Of a stretch of 64,000 bases of DNA, positions 1 through 9,326 are shown one piece after another (position 1 is the first letter of the stretch; each line of letters starts with the position of its first letter). The notes under the pieces are model-generated. The model was not told the DNA's origin. It ran no database searches and saw nothing but the letters and a program-made list of their open reading frames with translations. The stretch spans positions 1,798,001 through 1,862,000 of the forward strand of contig CBDDCH010000002.1 of NCBI GenBank assembly GCA_965226215.1, given 5' to 3'. Position numbers and translations under genes: made by a program. Source of the stretch: G963668345 sp965226215 (GTDB taxonomy: Bacteria > Acidobacteriota > Terriglobia > Bryobacterales > UBA6623).

Positions 1-1054
1 GAGCCGTCAACATCCGCGCTACGGTGACCATCGGCGTCAGCCGGCTGCGACTCGCCCAGCCGCGCCATTGCTCGAAGAAAGCTCGCGCCGCCGATTCGCG
101 ACGATAGTCGAACAGCCGCATCGCCGTTTCCTTCAACGCCCACGCCCGCGCCGTCTTCAAGTCGCTTTCGCGCAGCGCGCGGAACTCGCGCCAGGCGTCC
201 TCGGAAAAGTTCGCCGGATGCCGCAGCCAAGCGTACTTCGTGCCTGTCAAACGCTCGTCGCCGAGGGCCAGTAAACGCTTGTTCTCCGCCCGCCGCACCT
301 GGTCCACCGCCTTCGCCAGATGCGCCGCGATGTGATATTTGTCGTAAACGATCTTTTTCTCCGATTCGTCGAGATGCTCCCGGGTCGAGGCGACGTAAGG
401 ATCCCACATGTCCATCGCGACGGCCTCGACTCGGGCGAGTTGCTCTGCGCTCAACGTCTTCCAAAAGCCGTCCAGGCTGGCCTGGCGGCGTCCCTCGGCG
501 ACGAACAACACGCGCGAGCGGTTGAGATCGTTGACGACGGTGAGATAGCGATGGCGCTTGCGGAAGCTCTTCTCGTCGACGCCCAGGTAGGGAATCGGCT
601 CTGCCGCGCGACGTTCGAGCCCACGTTGCACGGCGCGTTCCAGGATGCCGTGAATCTCGTCCCAGCTCAGCGCCAGCAACTCGGCGATGCCTTGCTGGCT
701 GGCTTCCTTCAGCCACGAGATCGCGAGAGCTTCAAACAGCGCGGTGAAGCGGCTGGAAGCCTCGGCCCAGGGCAGTCGCACGACGCGCGGCCCGTGCTCG
801 GAGCAGTCGCTGCGCGGCGGCCGGGCGTGCAGGATCGTGCGGTACTGACAGGTGTCGAGGTGACGCCAGCGGCGTTCGGGCTGATGATCGTGGAGTGCGC
901 ACACGGCGCTGCATTGGCGGCACGGCCAGCGGACTTGCTCGTCGTGTTCGAGGAAGACGTGGACTTCGCCGTCGGCTCGGCGCAGCTCCACTCGCACGAC
1001 TTTCCAGGGACTTTCGATGCCCAGAATCTGGCGGTATAGCTCGCGGTCTTGCAT
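1..1054 (-). CDS. ISL3-family transposase (3' end beyond window)
   Basis: The transposase starts at the ATG complementary to 1052-1054 and is open to the window edge. It matches the 410-residue copy at 22662-23894 almost base for base. It has an N-terminal zinc-binding region (CRQC and following Cys/His residues) and an ISL3-type DDE domain with Asp in YLGVDEKSF, Asp in AVAMDMWDPY and a Glu in the EGLNSRIQ motif. Unlike copy 2 it keeps a Glu codon at the position where copy 2 has TAA, so it is probably functional if its missing end is intact. Confidence 0.88.
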   Translation of the reverse strand, partial: MQDRELYRQILGIESPWKVVRVELRRADGEVHVFLEHDEQVRWPCRQCSAVCALHDHQPERRWRHLDTCQYRTILHARPPRSDCSEHGPRVVRLPWAEASSRFTALFEALAISWLKEASQQGIAELLALSWDEIHGILERAVQRGLERRAAEPIPYLGVDEKSFRKRHRYLTVVNDLNRSRVLFVAEGRRQASLDGFWKTLSAEQLARVEAVAMDMWDPYVASTREHLDESEKKIVYDKYHIAAHLAKAVDQVRRAENKRLLALGDERLTGTKYAWLRHPANFSEDAWREFRALRESDLKTARAWALKETAMRLFDYRRESAARAFFEQWRGWASRSRLTPMVTVARMLTA

Positions 1055-1106
1055 CCCGCGAGACTACCACCGAGCCTCGCTCGCCCACTAGAAACCCGGA
1101 AGAACC
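1..1106 (-). mobile_element. ISL3-family insertion sequence, copy 1 (runs off left edge)
   Basis: This is the right-hand 1106 bp of a 1299-bp element that occurs complete at 1987-3285 and 22648-23946. The right end reads, inverted, GGTTCTTCCGGGTTTC, the partner of the left end GGCTCTTCCGGGTTTT seen in the other copies; GGCTCTTC-type ends are typical of ISL3 elements. The two copies at the left of the window lie in the same orientation, 880 bp apart. The left end of this copy lies outside the window, so its target duplication cannot be tested. Confidence 0.9.
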
Positions 1107-1459
1107 GCAAAATCAAACGAGCTCGTAGTAGGCCATCGTCGGTTTGGGCGCTGAACAGCTAGATGCCAGTCAAGTCAGCAGCCTGAGCAGTAGTGACCAG
1201 GACAAGACACTTAAAGAGAATCGACACAACCGAGGCCACCGCCGCTGACCATGTTAAATAATACGGCACATACTCCGTGAGTAGACCGAAGTTTTTGGGA
1301 GCCGTTATCAACGGATTCTTCAGCCGGAATGTCCGATTTGGACCTTCGGCTCCGTAATGATACACCCTCCGCAATCTTTTGAGCCCCGCGCTACCGCCAG
1401 CGCTTCTTGGGGCATCAGCTTGGCGAAGTCCCCAGACACCACTGTACTAGAATGGTTAC
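1107..1459. other. Intergenic stretch with a REP-like hairpin
   Basis: No convincing gene is present between ISL3 copy 1 and the small broken gene at 1460. About 50 bp at 1320-1369 recurs at 52851-52900 with a few substitutions. It contains an imperfect hairpin: GCCGGAATGTCC, loop GATTT, GGACCTTCGGC. The rest shows nothing recognisable. Confidence 0.55.
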
Positions 1460-1654
1460 GTGGACCCGCAAGGAATCCGCTTCTCCAGCCACGAGGATTC
1501 GAAGAAGGCGGAACGAGAATATTATCGCCGTCTAACCCCCGCCCAGCGACTCTAAATCCTGCTGGAGTTGATTGACCGCCACCGCGACGAGAGCGATGCC
1601 TCTTCACAGCGACTTGAGAGAGTTTATCGAATTGTTAAACTCTCATCGAGTTGA
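1460..1654 (+). pseudogene. Small partner ORF of a nucleotidyltransferase pair, interrupted by TAA
   Basis: Reading from GTG at 1460 gives a 64-codon frame starting VDPQGIRFSSHEDSKKAERE and continuing YYRRLTPAQRL, then TAA at 1553-1555, then ILLELIDRHRDESDASSQRL up to TGA at 1652-1654. I recognise this as the small conserved protein that often precedes nucleotidyltransferase genes of this kind. Its end overlaps the start of the downstream gene, as expected for a translationally coupled pair. A Glu at the stop position would fit the family. The call rests on continuity of the frame and on context. Confidence 0.6.
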
Positions 1655-1986
1655 ATACATCGTCGTGGGCGGCTACGCGTTGGCGTTCCACGGCCACCCT
1701 CGCTACACAGGCGATATCGAAATTCTAGTCCGGGCTTCGCCCGAGAACGCGGGGCGGCTCGAGCAAGTCATCTCAGCATTCGGGTTTGCCGACACGGGAC
1801 TTGGAGCGAAAGACTTCCTAGGTCCGGACCAAATCGTTCAGCTTGGCCAACCCCCAAACCGCGTTGACCTTCTCACTTCGATCACTGGGGTTGGTTTCGA
1901 CGAGGCGTGGGCCAATAGGGTATCAGCTGAGTTGGAACGTCTGCCTGTCTTCTTTATCGGACTAGATTCGTTGGTCAAAAACAAGA

Positions 1987-3285
1987 GGCTCTTCCGGGTT
2001 TTAAGTGGGCGAAGGAGCCAGATCGAGTTTCCCACAGTGGAAGTAGATGGCGTTGATGAAGTTCTGTTGATTGCGGAAACCGCGCGCCGTGGCCTTGACC
2101 CATTGAATCCTTGAGTTCAACCCCTCGCTGACCGCGTTCGTAATGCGGTGTTTCAGATACGTGAGTATGTTTTCGAGGCGAGCCGTCAACATCCGCGCTA
2201 CGGTGACCATCGGCGTCAGCCGGCTGCGACTCGCCCAGCCGCGCCATTGCTCGAAGAAAGCTCGCGCCGCCGATTCGCGACGATAGTCGAACAGCCGCAT
2301 CGCCGTTTCCTTCAACGCCCACGCCCGCGCCGTCTTCAAGTCGCTTTCGCGCAGCGCGCGGAACTCGCGCCAGGCGTCCTCGGAAAAGTTCGCCGGATGC
2401 CGCAGCCAAGCGTACTTCGTGCCTGTCAAACGCTCGTCGCCGAGGGCCAGTAAACGCTTGTTCTCCGCCCGCCGCACCTGGTCCACCGCCTTCGCCAGAT
2501 GCGCCGCGATGTGATATTTGTCGTAAACGATCTTTTTCTCCGATTCGTCGAGATGCTCCCGGGTCGAGGCGACGTAAGGATCCCACATGTCCATCGCGAC
2601 GGCCTCGACTCGGGCGAGTTGCTCTGCGCTCAACGTCTTCCAAAAGCCGTCCAGGCTGGCCTGGCGGCGTCCCTCGGCGACGAACAACACGCGCGAGCGG
2701 TTGAGATCGTTGACGACGGTGAGATAGCGATGGCGCTTGCGGAAGCTCTTCTCGTCGACGCCCAGGTAGGGAATCGGCTCTGCCGCGCGACGTTCGAGCC
2801 CACGTTGCACGGCGCGTTCCAGGATGCCGTGAATCTCGTCCCAGCTCAGCGCCAGCAACTCGGCGATGCCTTGCTGGCTGGCTTCCTTCAGCCACGAGAT
2901 CGCGAGAGCTTAAAACAGCGCGGTGAAGCGGCTGGAAGCCTCGGCCCAGGGCAGTCGCACGACGCGCGGCCCGTGCTCGGAGCAGTCGCTGCGCGGCGGC
3001 CGGGCGTGCAGGATCGTGCGGTACTGACAGGTGTCGAGGTGACGCCAGCGGCGTTCGGGCTGATGATCGTGGAGTGCGCACACGGCGCTGCATTGGCGGC
3101 ACGGCCAGCGGACTTGCTCGTCGTGTTCGAGGAAGACGTGGACTTCGCCGTCGGCTCGGCGCAGCTCCACTCGCACGACTTTCCAGGGACTTTCGATGCC
3201 CAGAATCTGGCGGTATAGCTCGCGGTCTTGCATCCCGCGAGACTACCACCGAGCCTCACTCGCCCACTAGAAACCCGGAAGAACC
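1987..3285 (-). mobile_element. ISL3-family insertion sequence, copy 2
   Basis: This is a complete 1299-bp element with imperfect inverted repeats: left GGCTCTTCCGGGTTTTAAG, right (inverted) GGTTCTTCCGGGTTTCTAG. It sits inside the nucleotidyltransferase gene and separates its last 20 codons. The length is identical to copy 3. Its transposase has a nonsense codon absent from copies 1 and 3, so this copy could move only with transposase supplied in trans. Confidence 0.92.
2001..3233 (-). pseudogene. ISL3-family transposase inactivated by a TAA codon
   Basis: The frame from ATG (3231-3233) to TAA (2001-2003) matches copy 3 except that bases 2910-2912 give TAA where copies 1 and 3 read GAA (Glu). 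The stop falls after about 107 residues, following the zinc-binding region and before all catalytic residues. The remaining frame, about 285 residues, could start internally, but it would lack the DNA-binding N-terminus. Confidence 0.92.
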
Positions 3286-3489
3286 ACAAAAGGAAGGCCA
3301 CCGGCAGAACCCAGGATCAAGCGGACCTCGAAGCCCTGGGTGTTGAATAAACGAGCAGCCGTCGAAAAAGGCGAAAGGCACAAAAAACCCCCGCCAGTTA
3401 ACTGGAGTTGCAAGTCATATATAGGTAGTGGCCACTCCATCCGCTCCCCCCACTACGCCGTCGGGGCAGTCGCTATTGATCCGGTTGCC

Positions 3490-5139
3490 CTAGTGCGCGC
3501 TTTGCGGGACGGCCATATCCGGCTCCTCGCGGGTGATGAATTCGAGCACGGCGGGCTTCCCCTCCCTCGTTTGGGCGATGCCGCGCTCGATGGCGGGAAT
3601 AATCTCCTCCGGCTTTTCAATCCGCTCGGAGTAGGCGCCCAGTCCGCGCGCAACTTCGCTGTAGTTGCCGCTTAAATACTTCGTTCCGTAACGTTCGACA
3701 GCCTTGGGGATGTTCTTCTCGTAATTGCCCATCGCTGAGTTGTTCAGCAGCATCGTCAGAATCGGGATCTGTTCCCGAACCGCCGTCTCGACGTCCATGC
3801 CGACCATGCCGAAGGCCGCGTCGCCCATGAAGTTGACGACGAGTTTTTCGGGGGCGGCGAGCTTCGCGCCCATGGAAGCTCCCAGCGAAAAACCGAGCTG
3901 GGTGGAATGTCCCCAGCCGATGTAGCCACGAGGCGTGACGGACTCGTAAAGCGGCGCGAGCTGATCTCGGGGATTGCCAGAGTCGTGCGTGACAATGGCA
4001 TCGCTGGGGTCAACCGTCTTCATGAAGTCTCCGATTACGCGGTAGGGGTTGATCGGCACCTCGTCGGACTTCAGTTTCGCCGCCCAGCGGCGCTGCCACT
4101 GGTTTCGAATCCCCTGAACGTGTTCCTCTGCCTGTGACCTGCCCGGCTTGGCTGCTCCCCCTGTCTGCGACCGGATTTCTTCGATCATCTGCCGCAAAGT
4201 TAGTTTGGCATCACCGAGCAGGGCGACGTCAGGCAGATAGTCCTTGTTCAGGTCGCGCGCATCAGCGGTGGCGTGGACAATGGCTCGTTTGCCGGCAGGA
4301 ATGGGAGGCGTGAAGATGTACCGGCTCAAACTTGTTCCCACGGCGAACAGCACGTCGCAGTGATTCAGGTAGTCCTCGACCATCGCGGTTCGGCAGTAGG
4401 ATCCCATCCCGAGCGAAAGCGGGTGCCGTTCGTCGAAGGCGCTTTTTCCAAGCAGCGTAGTCATCACTGGGGCGGCCAGCAGCTCGGCGGCTTCTCTGAG
4501 TTCTTGCCAAGCGCCGGCATAGAGCGTGCCCTGCCCCGCCCAGATCATCGGACGCTCGGCCGCGAGAAGCAGCTTGACGGCCTCGCGCGCTGCGTCCGGG
4601 TCCGGGGCGGTCCGCAACCGAGGAACGGGACGGTAATCAAGCTCTCCGGAAAACTCTTCCGCGGCGACATCGCCAGGAATTTCCAGCAACACCGGGGCCG
4701 GACGACCTGAGCGCAGGGCCGTGAACGCACGCCGCATGCGACCCGGGACAGCGTCGGCGGAAGGGATCATGTCAGCCCATTTCGTGGTTCCCGAATAGTT
4801 CTTGACGGCGTCGAAGTTCGGGGGCACCCCTTTTAGCTCTCGGTCTGGGTGGCCCGGAAGAAACAAGACCGGACTTGAATCTGTATTGGCGTGGGCAATG
4901 CCGGCAAAGCCGTTCTCGGCGCCCGCAAGCGCTTGTACAGTAACCACTCCGATCCGCTCGCCAAGAGAAGTCCGGGAAAATCCGTCGGCCATGTTTTCAG
5001 CGACCCGTTCCTGGCGGGCGACAATGGGACGGATTCCCTCCTCGGCTAAGGCTTCCAATATCGGCGTCATCGGGAAGCAAAATACTTGCTTCACCCCTTC
5101 GAGCGTGAGAATCCGTGCAATAACTTGGCTGCCATTCAT
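3490..5139 (-). CDS. Thiamine diphosphate-dependent enzyme, acetolactate synthase-like
   Basis: This 549-residue protein has the three-domain layout of the acetolactate synthase / benzoylformate decarboxylase superfamily. The N-terminal Pyr domain carries the expected cofactor-activating Glu in VARQERVAENMADGFSR, a central domain follows (about 190-330), and the C-terminal PP domain has the ThDP/Mg motif MGDAAFGMVGMDVETA ending in LLNN. The family joins or cleaves 2-oxoacids. No small regulatory subunit or branched-chain biosynthesis gene is nearby, so a catabolic or accessory role is more likely than housekeeping IlvB; the exact substrate cannot be read from the sequence. It stands alone on its strand and ends in TAG. 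Confidence 0.88.
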   Translation of the reverse strand: MNGSQVIARILTLEGVKQVFCFPMTPILEALAEEGIRPIVARQERVAENMADGFSRTSLGERIGVVTVQALAGAENGFAGIAHANTDSSPVLFLPGHPDRELKGVPPNFDAVKNYSGTTKWADMIPSADAVPGRMRRAFTALRSGRPAPVLLEIPGDVAAEEFSGELDYRPVPRLRTAPDPDAAREAVKLLLAAERPMIWAGQGTLYAGAWQELREAAELLAAPVMTTLLGKSAFDERHPLSLGMGSYCRTAMVEDYLNHCDVLFAVGTSLSRYIFTPPIPAGKRAIVHATADARDLNKDYLPDVALLGDAKLTLRQMIEEIRSQTGGAAKPGRSQAEEHVQGIRNQWQRRWAAKLKSDEVPINPYRVIGDFMKTVDPSDAIVTHDSGNPRDQLAPLYESVTPRGYIGWGHSTQLGFSLGASMGAKLAAPEKLVVNFMGDAAFGMVGMDVETAVREQIPILTMLLNNSAMGNYEKNIPKAVERYGTKYLSGNYSEVARGLGAYSERIEKPEEIIPAIERGIAQTREGKPAVLEFITREEPDMAVPQSAH

Positions 5140-5477
5140 TTGCTTACCTTTTTCCGCGACCCGCCCAAGGGGAATACTCGGCCGGTGCGCCTCTCTGGGA
5201 GATCGACAGGCGAGAGTCTAGCAGAATTTTGCCAGGTTCGACAAAGGACCACAGCCAGAGGTGCCTAGATGTCTGTTTTTGGAGGGCAGGGATGGTTGCG
5301 CCGAGGTGCCCCGGCTGCTACGAAGGCCAGGCTGAAAGGTCCTGCAACGATGCAGATTTTGAGACGAACCGGTTGTGGCCGCCGCTAACCGGCGCCAACG
5401 GCGACTGGGGGACGTCGTGATGGGTGCCCGTGGTTCGCATCACCGGTCTAAACGGTCGGGCCGAACCTGGCGACCCG
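5140..5477. other. Intergenic stretch, nothing recognised
   Basis: These 338 bp lie between the start of the ThDP enzyme gene and the end of the next leftward gene. They should hold the promoter of the ThDP enzyme gene, but I see no clear -35/-10 pair. Short frames here have no recognisable protein content. Confidence 0.4.
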
Positions 5478-5729
5478 CTAGTCGGCCGGCCGCACTCGAA
5501 AAGTACCTTTCTTTGCTCCGTTAACCTCGAGCACGGTGCAAGCGCAATCGGGACCCGTGCGATACATAATCATCTGGCTGGATTTGCCTTTCATGCTCGC
5601 GGTAAATACGAGTTTGGACTCTTGGACTTCGTAGGTCGCGTTGTGATCCGTCGCGCCGTTGATGGTTACGGCACAGGGACCGATGTTCGCTTTGGGGTTA
5701 CGATCCACCAAGTCGATCGAGACTTCCAC
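5478..5729 (-). CDS. Small hypothetical protein
   Basis: The frame encodes about 83 residues from a GTG start (5727-5729) to TAG. It opens with EVSIDLVDRNPKANIGPCAV and contains two Cys in GPDCACTVLEV. No family is recognised. No signal peptide is visible from this start, although the alternating hydrophobic and polar pattern and cysteines suggest a beta-rich, possibly exported fragment. Reading further upstream in frame reaches TGA after 15 codons, so it could be the remnant of a longer secreted protein. Confidence 0.4.
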   Translation of the reverse strand: MEVSIDLVDRNPKANIGPCAVTINGATDHNATYEVQESKLVFTASMKGKSSQMIMYRTGPDCACTVLEVNGAKKGTFRVRPAD

Positions 5730-5873
5730 ATGGCCCTTTTTAACGGGATCTTCTCGATGTGGTCGACCGCTAGGTCACAGAGATCTTTCGGGAGCGCATC
5801 TCTCAGCTTGTGGCGCCTGGAGAAACAGTGCTTAGACGATCAGCTCAAGGAGCATCTTCGACGCCGGTTGGCC

Positions 5874-7184
5874 CTATATAATTGCATCGACGATGTCTCC
5901 GATGAACGCCTGCTCATTCCACCCGACCGGGCCCGATCCAACCCGCGCGACGACCAGATCCAGCGACGGGATGACAAAGCATCGGTTCGCGTTGTAACCC
6001 CTTAGAGCAAAGGCATCCCTGGGCAGGTCCGCCATCATGGGCAGATCCGACCACAATGTACCCTCGCTATTCACCCACCAGGTGTAGCCATAGGCGGAGT
6101 TCAGAGTCTGAGAGGCTTTGGTGGCTAGGTCCATCCACCAGGCAGGGATGAGTTGCTGTCCGTCCCACACACCGTTGTGGAGGGCGAGATAACCAAAACG
6201 CGCCAACTCCCTGGAGGAAACGTATATCCCGCTATCGCCGTTCGAGTGCGGCCCCATGAACCCCCGGCCTCCCAGTAGACTCCAGCTCAACTCCTCTATG
6301 CCAATCGGAGCAAACACGCGCTCCCGCATAAAATCGCCCATTTCAACCCCCATGATGTTGGCAAACGCCAACGACAGGTGTTGGGTCCCAATGTCGCTGT
6401 ACACCCACCGCGTGCCGGGCTCCGCGACCAGTTCTGCCCAACAGCCGTGCCTATTCGGAGCTCTTCCCAGCGCGTGTTCAAAGGCGCCGTGCGCCGGTGC
6501 GATGGGCATGCCGATGCAGCCTGACCGGTGTCCGGGGAGGCATGAGGTCATGCTGAGCAGATGTCGAATGGTGATGCGCTCCTTGCGCGGATCGGTGAGC
6601 GGGTAGCCCTCGGGGATGAAGCGGTAGGCCGGGCTATCGAGGTCGACCTGCTGCCCGTTTGGCAGTTTGTTTTGACGGCTTGCATCAAGGAGCAGCCCCC
6701 AGGCTGTGCCCGTAAAAGATTTGGTACCCGACCAAATATTGAAGCGGGTAGGAATCGGGATGTTGAAGCTGTAAAACTCGCGAGCCACATATCCATGCCG
6801 GATGATGACGACGGACCACTGAGCACCACCGTAATGAAAGGCTTGGCTTTTGAAAAGGAAGTCGAGCTTTTCGACGTCCATTCCTGCCAGGTCCTTGACC
6901 TGATCGGGACCTTTGATTAAACGCCATCCGCCTTTCGATTCGGGCGGCGGGTAGTAGCCCTCACGATCCCGTGATGGAATAAACGTTCCCGTGCTGCTTC
7001 CGCCCGGGCCCTCACCCTGGGAAGTGTTCGATTGTGGTTCTTGGACCATGGGGCTCGGATCAGCCCCATCGCGACCGCCCCCCGTTCTCTCACAACCGCC
7101 CAGAAACGTCCCGCTGAGCGCGCCTCCGAGAGCGGCCATCGACTGTTTATTAAACTCTCGACGGTTCAATATCTTCGACCCCAT
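5874..7184 (-). CDS. Beta-lactamase-family serine hydrolase, Tat-type lipoprotein
   Basis: The protein (436 residues) begins MGSKILNRREFNKQSMAAL, with a Tat-like RREF motif, a hydrophobic stretch and a lipobox LGGC, so it is probably exported folded and lipid-anchored. After a Gly/Ser/Pro-rich linker comes a class C beta-lactamase/esterase fold: the nucleophile SxxK motif is SGTK in IWSGTKSFTG, and the second motif is YSD in RWVYSDIGTQHL in place of the usual YSN. Such proteins are more often esterases, D-aminopeptidases or peptidoglycan hydrolases than true beta-lactamases. The gene stands alone and no resistance function should be assumed. Confidence 0.87.
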   Translation of the reverse strand: MGSKILNRREFNKQSMAALGGALSGTFLGGCERTGGGRDGADPSPMVQEPQSNTSQGEGPGGSSTGTFIPSRDREGYYPPPESKGGWRLIKGPDQVKDLAGMDVEKLDFLFKSQAFHYGGAQWSVVIIRHGYVAREFYSFNIPIPTRFNIWSGTKSFTGTAWGLLLDASRQNKLPNGQQVDLDSPAYRFIPEGYPLTDPRKERITIRHLLSMTSCLPGHRSGCIGMPIAPAHGAFEHALGRAPNRHGCWAELVAEPGTRWVYSDIGTQHLSLAFANIMGVEMGDFMRERVFAPIGIEELSWSLLGGRGFMGPHSNGDSGIYVSSRELARFGYLALHNGVWDGQQLIPAWWMDLATKASQTLNSAYGYTWWVNSEGTLWSDLPMMADLPRDAFALRGYNANRCFVIPSLDLVVARVGSGPVGWNEQAFIGDIVDAII

Positions 7185-7331
7185 TCGGCATCACCTTCCT
7201 TATAAGAGTTGACGAAACGACGGCCTTCGGAAAAGAACTCGCACTCTCCCTTTCGGAAACGAACATGCCGTTAGGTTCCCCGATTCGGGCCCGACGGGTC
7301 AAGTCCGTTCTCTGGTCTATTTATAGTAAAT

Positions 7332-8360
7332 TGGGTATCCACTTGACTCAGGTGACCCCAAGATGTAGTATGCGCCTTCGTGGAGGATTATCCACGCGAC
7401 CTGCTCGAGTTCGAGGTACGCTTCGCCAGCGAAGGGGCCTGTCGCGACTATCTGTCCGCGTTGCGCTGGCCGGAGGGTTTCCGCTGTCCGGGATGCGGGC
7501 ATGAGCGGGCTTGGCCGGTGCGCAAAGTGTGGTTCGAATGCGCTCGCTGCGGGCGGCAGACGTCGGTGACCTCGGGCACGATCTTCCAAGACACACGTAA
7601 GCCGCTGCGGCTGTGGTTCCGGGCGATCTGGCACGTCACTTCGCAAAAGAACGGGGTCAGCGCGCTGGGTCTGCAGCGCGTTCTCGGGTTGGGCAGCTAT
7701 CAAACCGCGTGGACCTGGATGCACAAGCTGCGGCGAGCGATGGTGCGTCCGGGGCGGGAGCGATTGGCGGGCGTAGTCGAGGTCGATGAGACCTATTGGG
7801 GCGCTGAGGAAGAGGGTGTGAGCGGCCGGCAGACCGAGCGTAAAGCCTTGATTGCAGTAGCCGCGGAAGAGAGAGGCCGCGGGCTAGGACGGATCCGCAT
7901 GCAGCGCGTGCGGAACGCATCGGCGGCCAGTTTGATGCCCTTCGTGGAGGAGTCGGTCGAGCCGGGAAGCGTGGTGCACACCGACGGCTGGCTGGGCTAC
8001 GAGCCGCTGGAGAAGAAGGGCTACCAGCATCGCATCGTCTTTCTGTCGGGCCGCCGCAAGCAGGCCTCGGAATTATTGCCGAGGGTGCACCAAGCGATCT
8101 CGTTGCTCAAGCGCTGGCTGCTGGGCACGCACCAAGGCGCGGTTAGCCACGAGCATCTGGACTACTACCTCGACGAGTTTGTGTTCCGCTTCAACCGGCG
8201 CAACTCACGCAGCCGGGGAAAACTCTTCTACCGCCTTGTGCAGCAGGCAGTCGCCGTGGACCCAACGCCGTATCGATCGATCGTCGCCGACTGGGACGCT
8301 GAGGCCCCGTGAGCCCAACCACAAGATGTTGGGGTTACCTGAGTCAAGTGGATACCCCAT
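7332..8360 (+). mobile_element. IS1595-family insertion sequence, complete
   Basis: The element is bounded by long inverted repeats beginning GGGTATCCACTTGACTCAGG at the left (7333) and matched in inverted form at the right near 8325-8358. The decamer TATAGTAAAT lies directly outside both ends (7322-7331 and 8361-8370), a target duplication of 8-10 bp as expected for this family. The clean duplication and intact transposase point to a recent insertion into intergenic DNA. Confidence 0.92.
7380..8312 (+). CDS. IS1595-family transposase
   Basis: The 310-residue protein starts at GTG 7380. An N-terminal zinc ribbon is visible (CPGCGHERAW followed by CARCGRQ) and then a DDE-type domain: EVDETYWG contains the first Asp, HTDGWLGYEPL the second, and the third motif lies in FRFNRRNSRSRG, which has Asn-Arg-Arg as in ISXO2-like enzymes. 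It fills the IS between its inverted repeats and ends TGA. Confidence 0.93.
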   Translation: MEDYPRDLLEFEVRFASEGACRDYLSALRWPEGFRCPGCGHERAWPVRKVWFECARCGRQTSVTSGTIFQDTRKPLRLWFRAIWHVTSQKNGVSALGLQRVLGLGSYQTAWTWMHKLRRAMVRPGRERLAGVVEVDETYWGAEEEGVSGRQTERKALIAVAAEERGRGLGRIRMQRVRNASAASLMPFVEESVEPGSVVHTDGWLGYEPLEKKGYQHRIVFLSGRRKQASELLPRVHQAISLLKRWLLGTHQGAVSHEHLDYYLDEFVFRFNRRNSRSRGKLFYRLVQQAVAVDPTPYRSIVADWDAEAP

Positions 8361-8656
8361 TATAGTAAATCGATGCGGGGTGATAATAGAGGCACGCTAC
8401 GCATGCTGCGACTCGAGCAGAAACCCCGAGGGAGACGCTGGCGGTGCGGCAGGAAGTTGCCCCTGCTCGATTCCGCGCAAACCAGGGGCCTTCAAAGTGC
8501 GCAGCTGGGTCTTGGAGCGTGACTGAGTAAAACAAACGAGAACGCGTCCGCCGGTGCCTACCCCACCAGGGTGTCAACCGATGGTCGACGTCCTGAGCCG
8601 GTGGGTTGGCAAGAACCGGAGCCGGGCAGACGAGGGCCCGCCTGCCCGACTCGTGA

Positions 8657-8666
8657 GGGGGGGGGG
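8657..8666. repeat. Run of ten G
   Basis: A homopolymer of ten G lies directly after the stop codon of the broken small gene on the minus strand. It is one of five unusually long G/C runs in the window (also 36935-36943, 55601-55618, 55883-55932, 56729-56736). Confidence 0.8.
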
Positions 8667-8667
8667 A

Positions 8668-8993
8668 TTACTTGTCCTGCGTCTGGCTGTCGTGTTTCTG
8701 GCGATAGATGGCCCGGCTCTGCCTGTTGAGCTTGCGCTGCGCCTTGGCGCGTTCTCTCGGCGTGAACACGCCGCCATCGTGGCGGTCTTTGACGATCGAG
8801 CGGTGGATGCGCGCGGCGTTGCGTTCGAGCCTCAGGGTTCCGGCTTGGTGAGCTGGCCGCTGCTGACGCCCTGGCCGATTCGTCTCTGTTGCCGCTTTTG
8901 CCTCTGCACAACGGAACCTTTCGCCAGGGCCAAGCCGGCTCCCAACGTCAGGGTACAAATGCCTACGGTGAACCAGTGGGTGAGCTTTTTCAT
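8668..8993 (-). pseudogene. Small secreted basic protein, frameshifted
   Basis: From ATG (8991-8993) the frame gives a signal peptide, MKKLTHWFTVGICTLTLGAG followed by LALA, and then a basic segment ending SSGQLTKPEP at a premature stop. In the next frame the family sequence resumes as TLRLERNAARIHRSIVKDRH and continues through FTPRERAKAQRKLNRQSRA to TAA at 8668. Inserting one A (GAAACC in place of GAACC) joins the two halves. I recognise this as a common small periplasmic protein of unknown function with repeated LTxxE and Arg/Asn-rich helices. The adjacent gap at 8371-8656 holds nothing recognised. Confidence 0.72.
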
Positions 8994-9326
8994 GTGGACT
9001 TCCTCCTCTGCTTCTTGTTGATCTTTGAAAGCGGCCGGCCCGCTTTTTACCTGCTATAAACCGAGAGCGCGAGGGGAAGTTGCGGCGGGGAGAAAATCTT
9101 GTCGGCTATACTGAAAACTCTTCCCGCCCGGCAGCTGCTCCAAGTTCAACCAGCCTTTGTTCGACGGTCGGCGAGGAGCGGCTTACCTCTGAAAATGATG
9201 AGTCCCATAGCTGCCGCGCGGCTTGTGTTTCAATCCGCTTCAGACCCGAGTCGGTTGCTTAAACCCGTGGCCTCCCCGCTGATCATTGCTCGCCGAACTT
9301 GCCTCGACCGTAATTTCTAGAAGTCC
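8994..9326. other. Intergenic stretch between divergent genes
   Basis: These 333 bp separate the broken secreted-protein gene from the glycosyltransferase and should carry both promoters. No convincing promoter, repeat or small gene was found. Confidence 0.4.

Larger units (their letters stand above)
1596..3350 (+). pseudogene. Nucleotidyltransferase (AbiEii/DUF6036-like), split by ISL3 copy 2
   Basis: The N-terminal part begins at ATG 1596 (MPLHSDLREFIELLNSHRVE) and carries the nucleotidyltransferase signature VVGGYALAFHGHPRYTGDIE. It runs to LVKNKR at about 1988, where the IS begins. The missing C-terminus lies beyond the IS at 3286-3350 and reads KRKATGRTQDQADLEALGVE before TAA, a typical ending for this family. 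An 8-bp sequence ACAAGAGG (1981-1988) and ACAAAAGG (3286-3293) flank the element, consistent with a target duplication carrying one substitution. A read-through ORF to 2114 ends in IS sequence. The function of the family is uncertain; some members are toxin-like. Confidence 0.8.

Noticed and set aside
320..1039. A 239-residue plus-strand frame repeated in all three ISL3 copies (also at 2499 and 23160)
   Set aside because: It lies antisense to the transposase and is conserved only because the IS copies are near-identical.
1..3285. Composite transposon formed by ISL3 copies 1 and 2
   Set aside because: The copies are in direct orientation but the DNA between is a decayed resident locus continuing to the right of copy 2, not a cargo.
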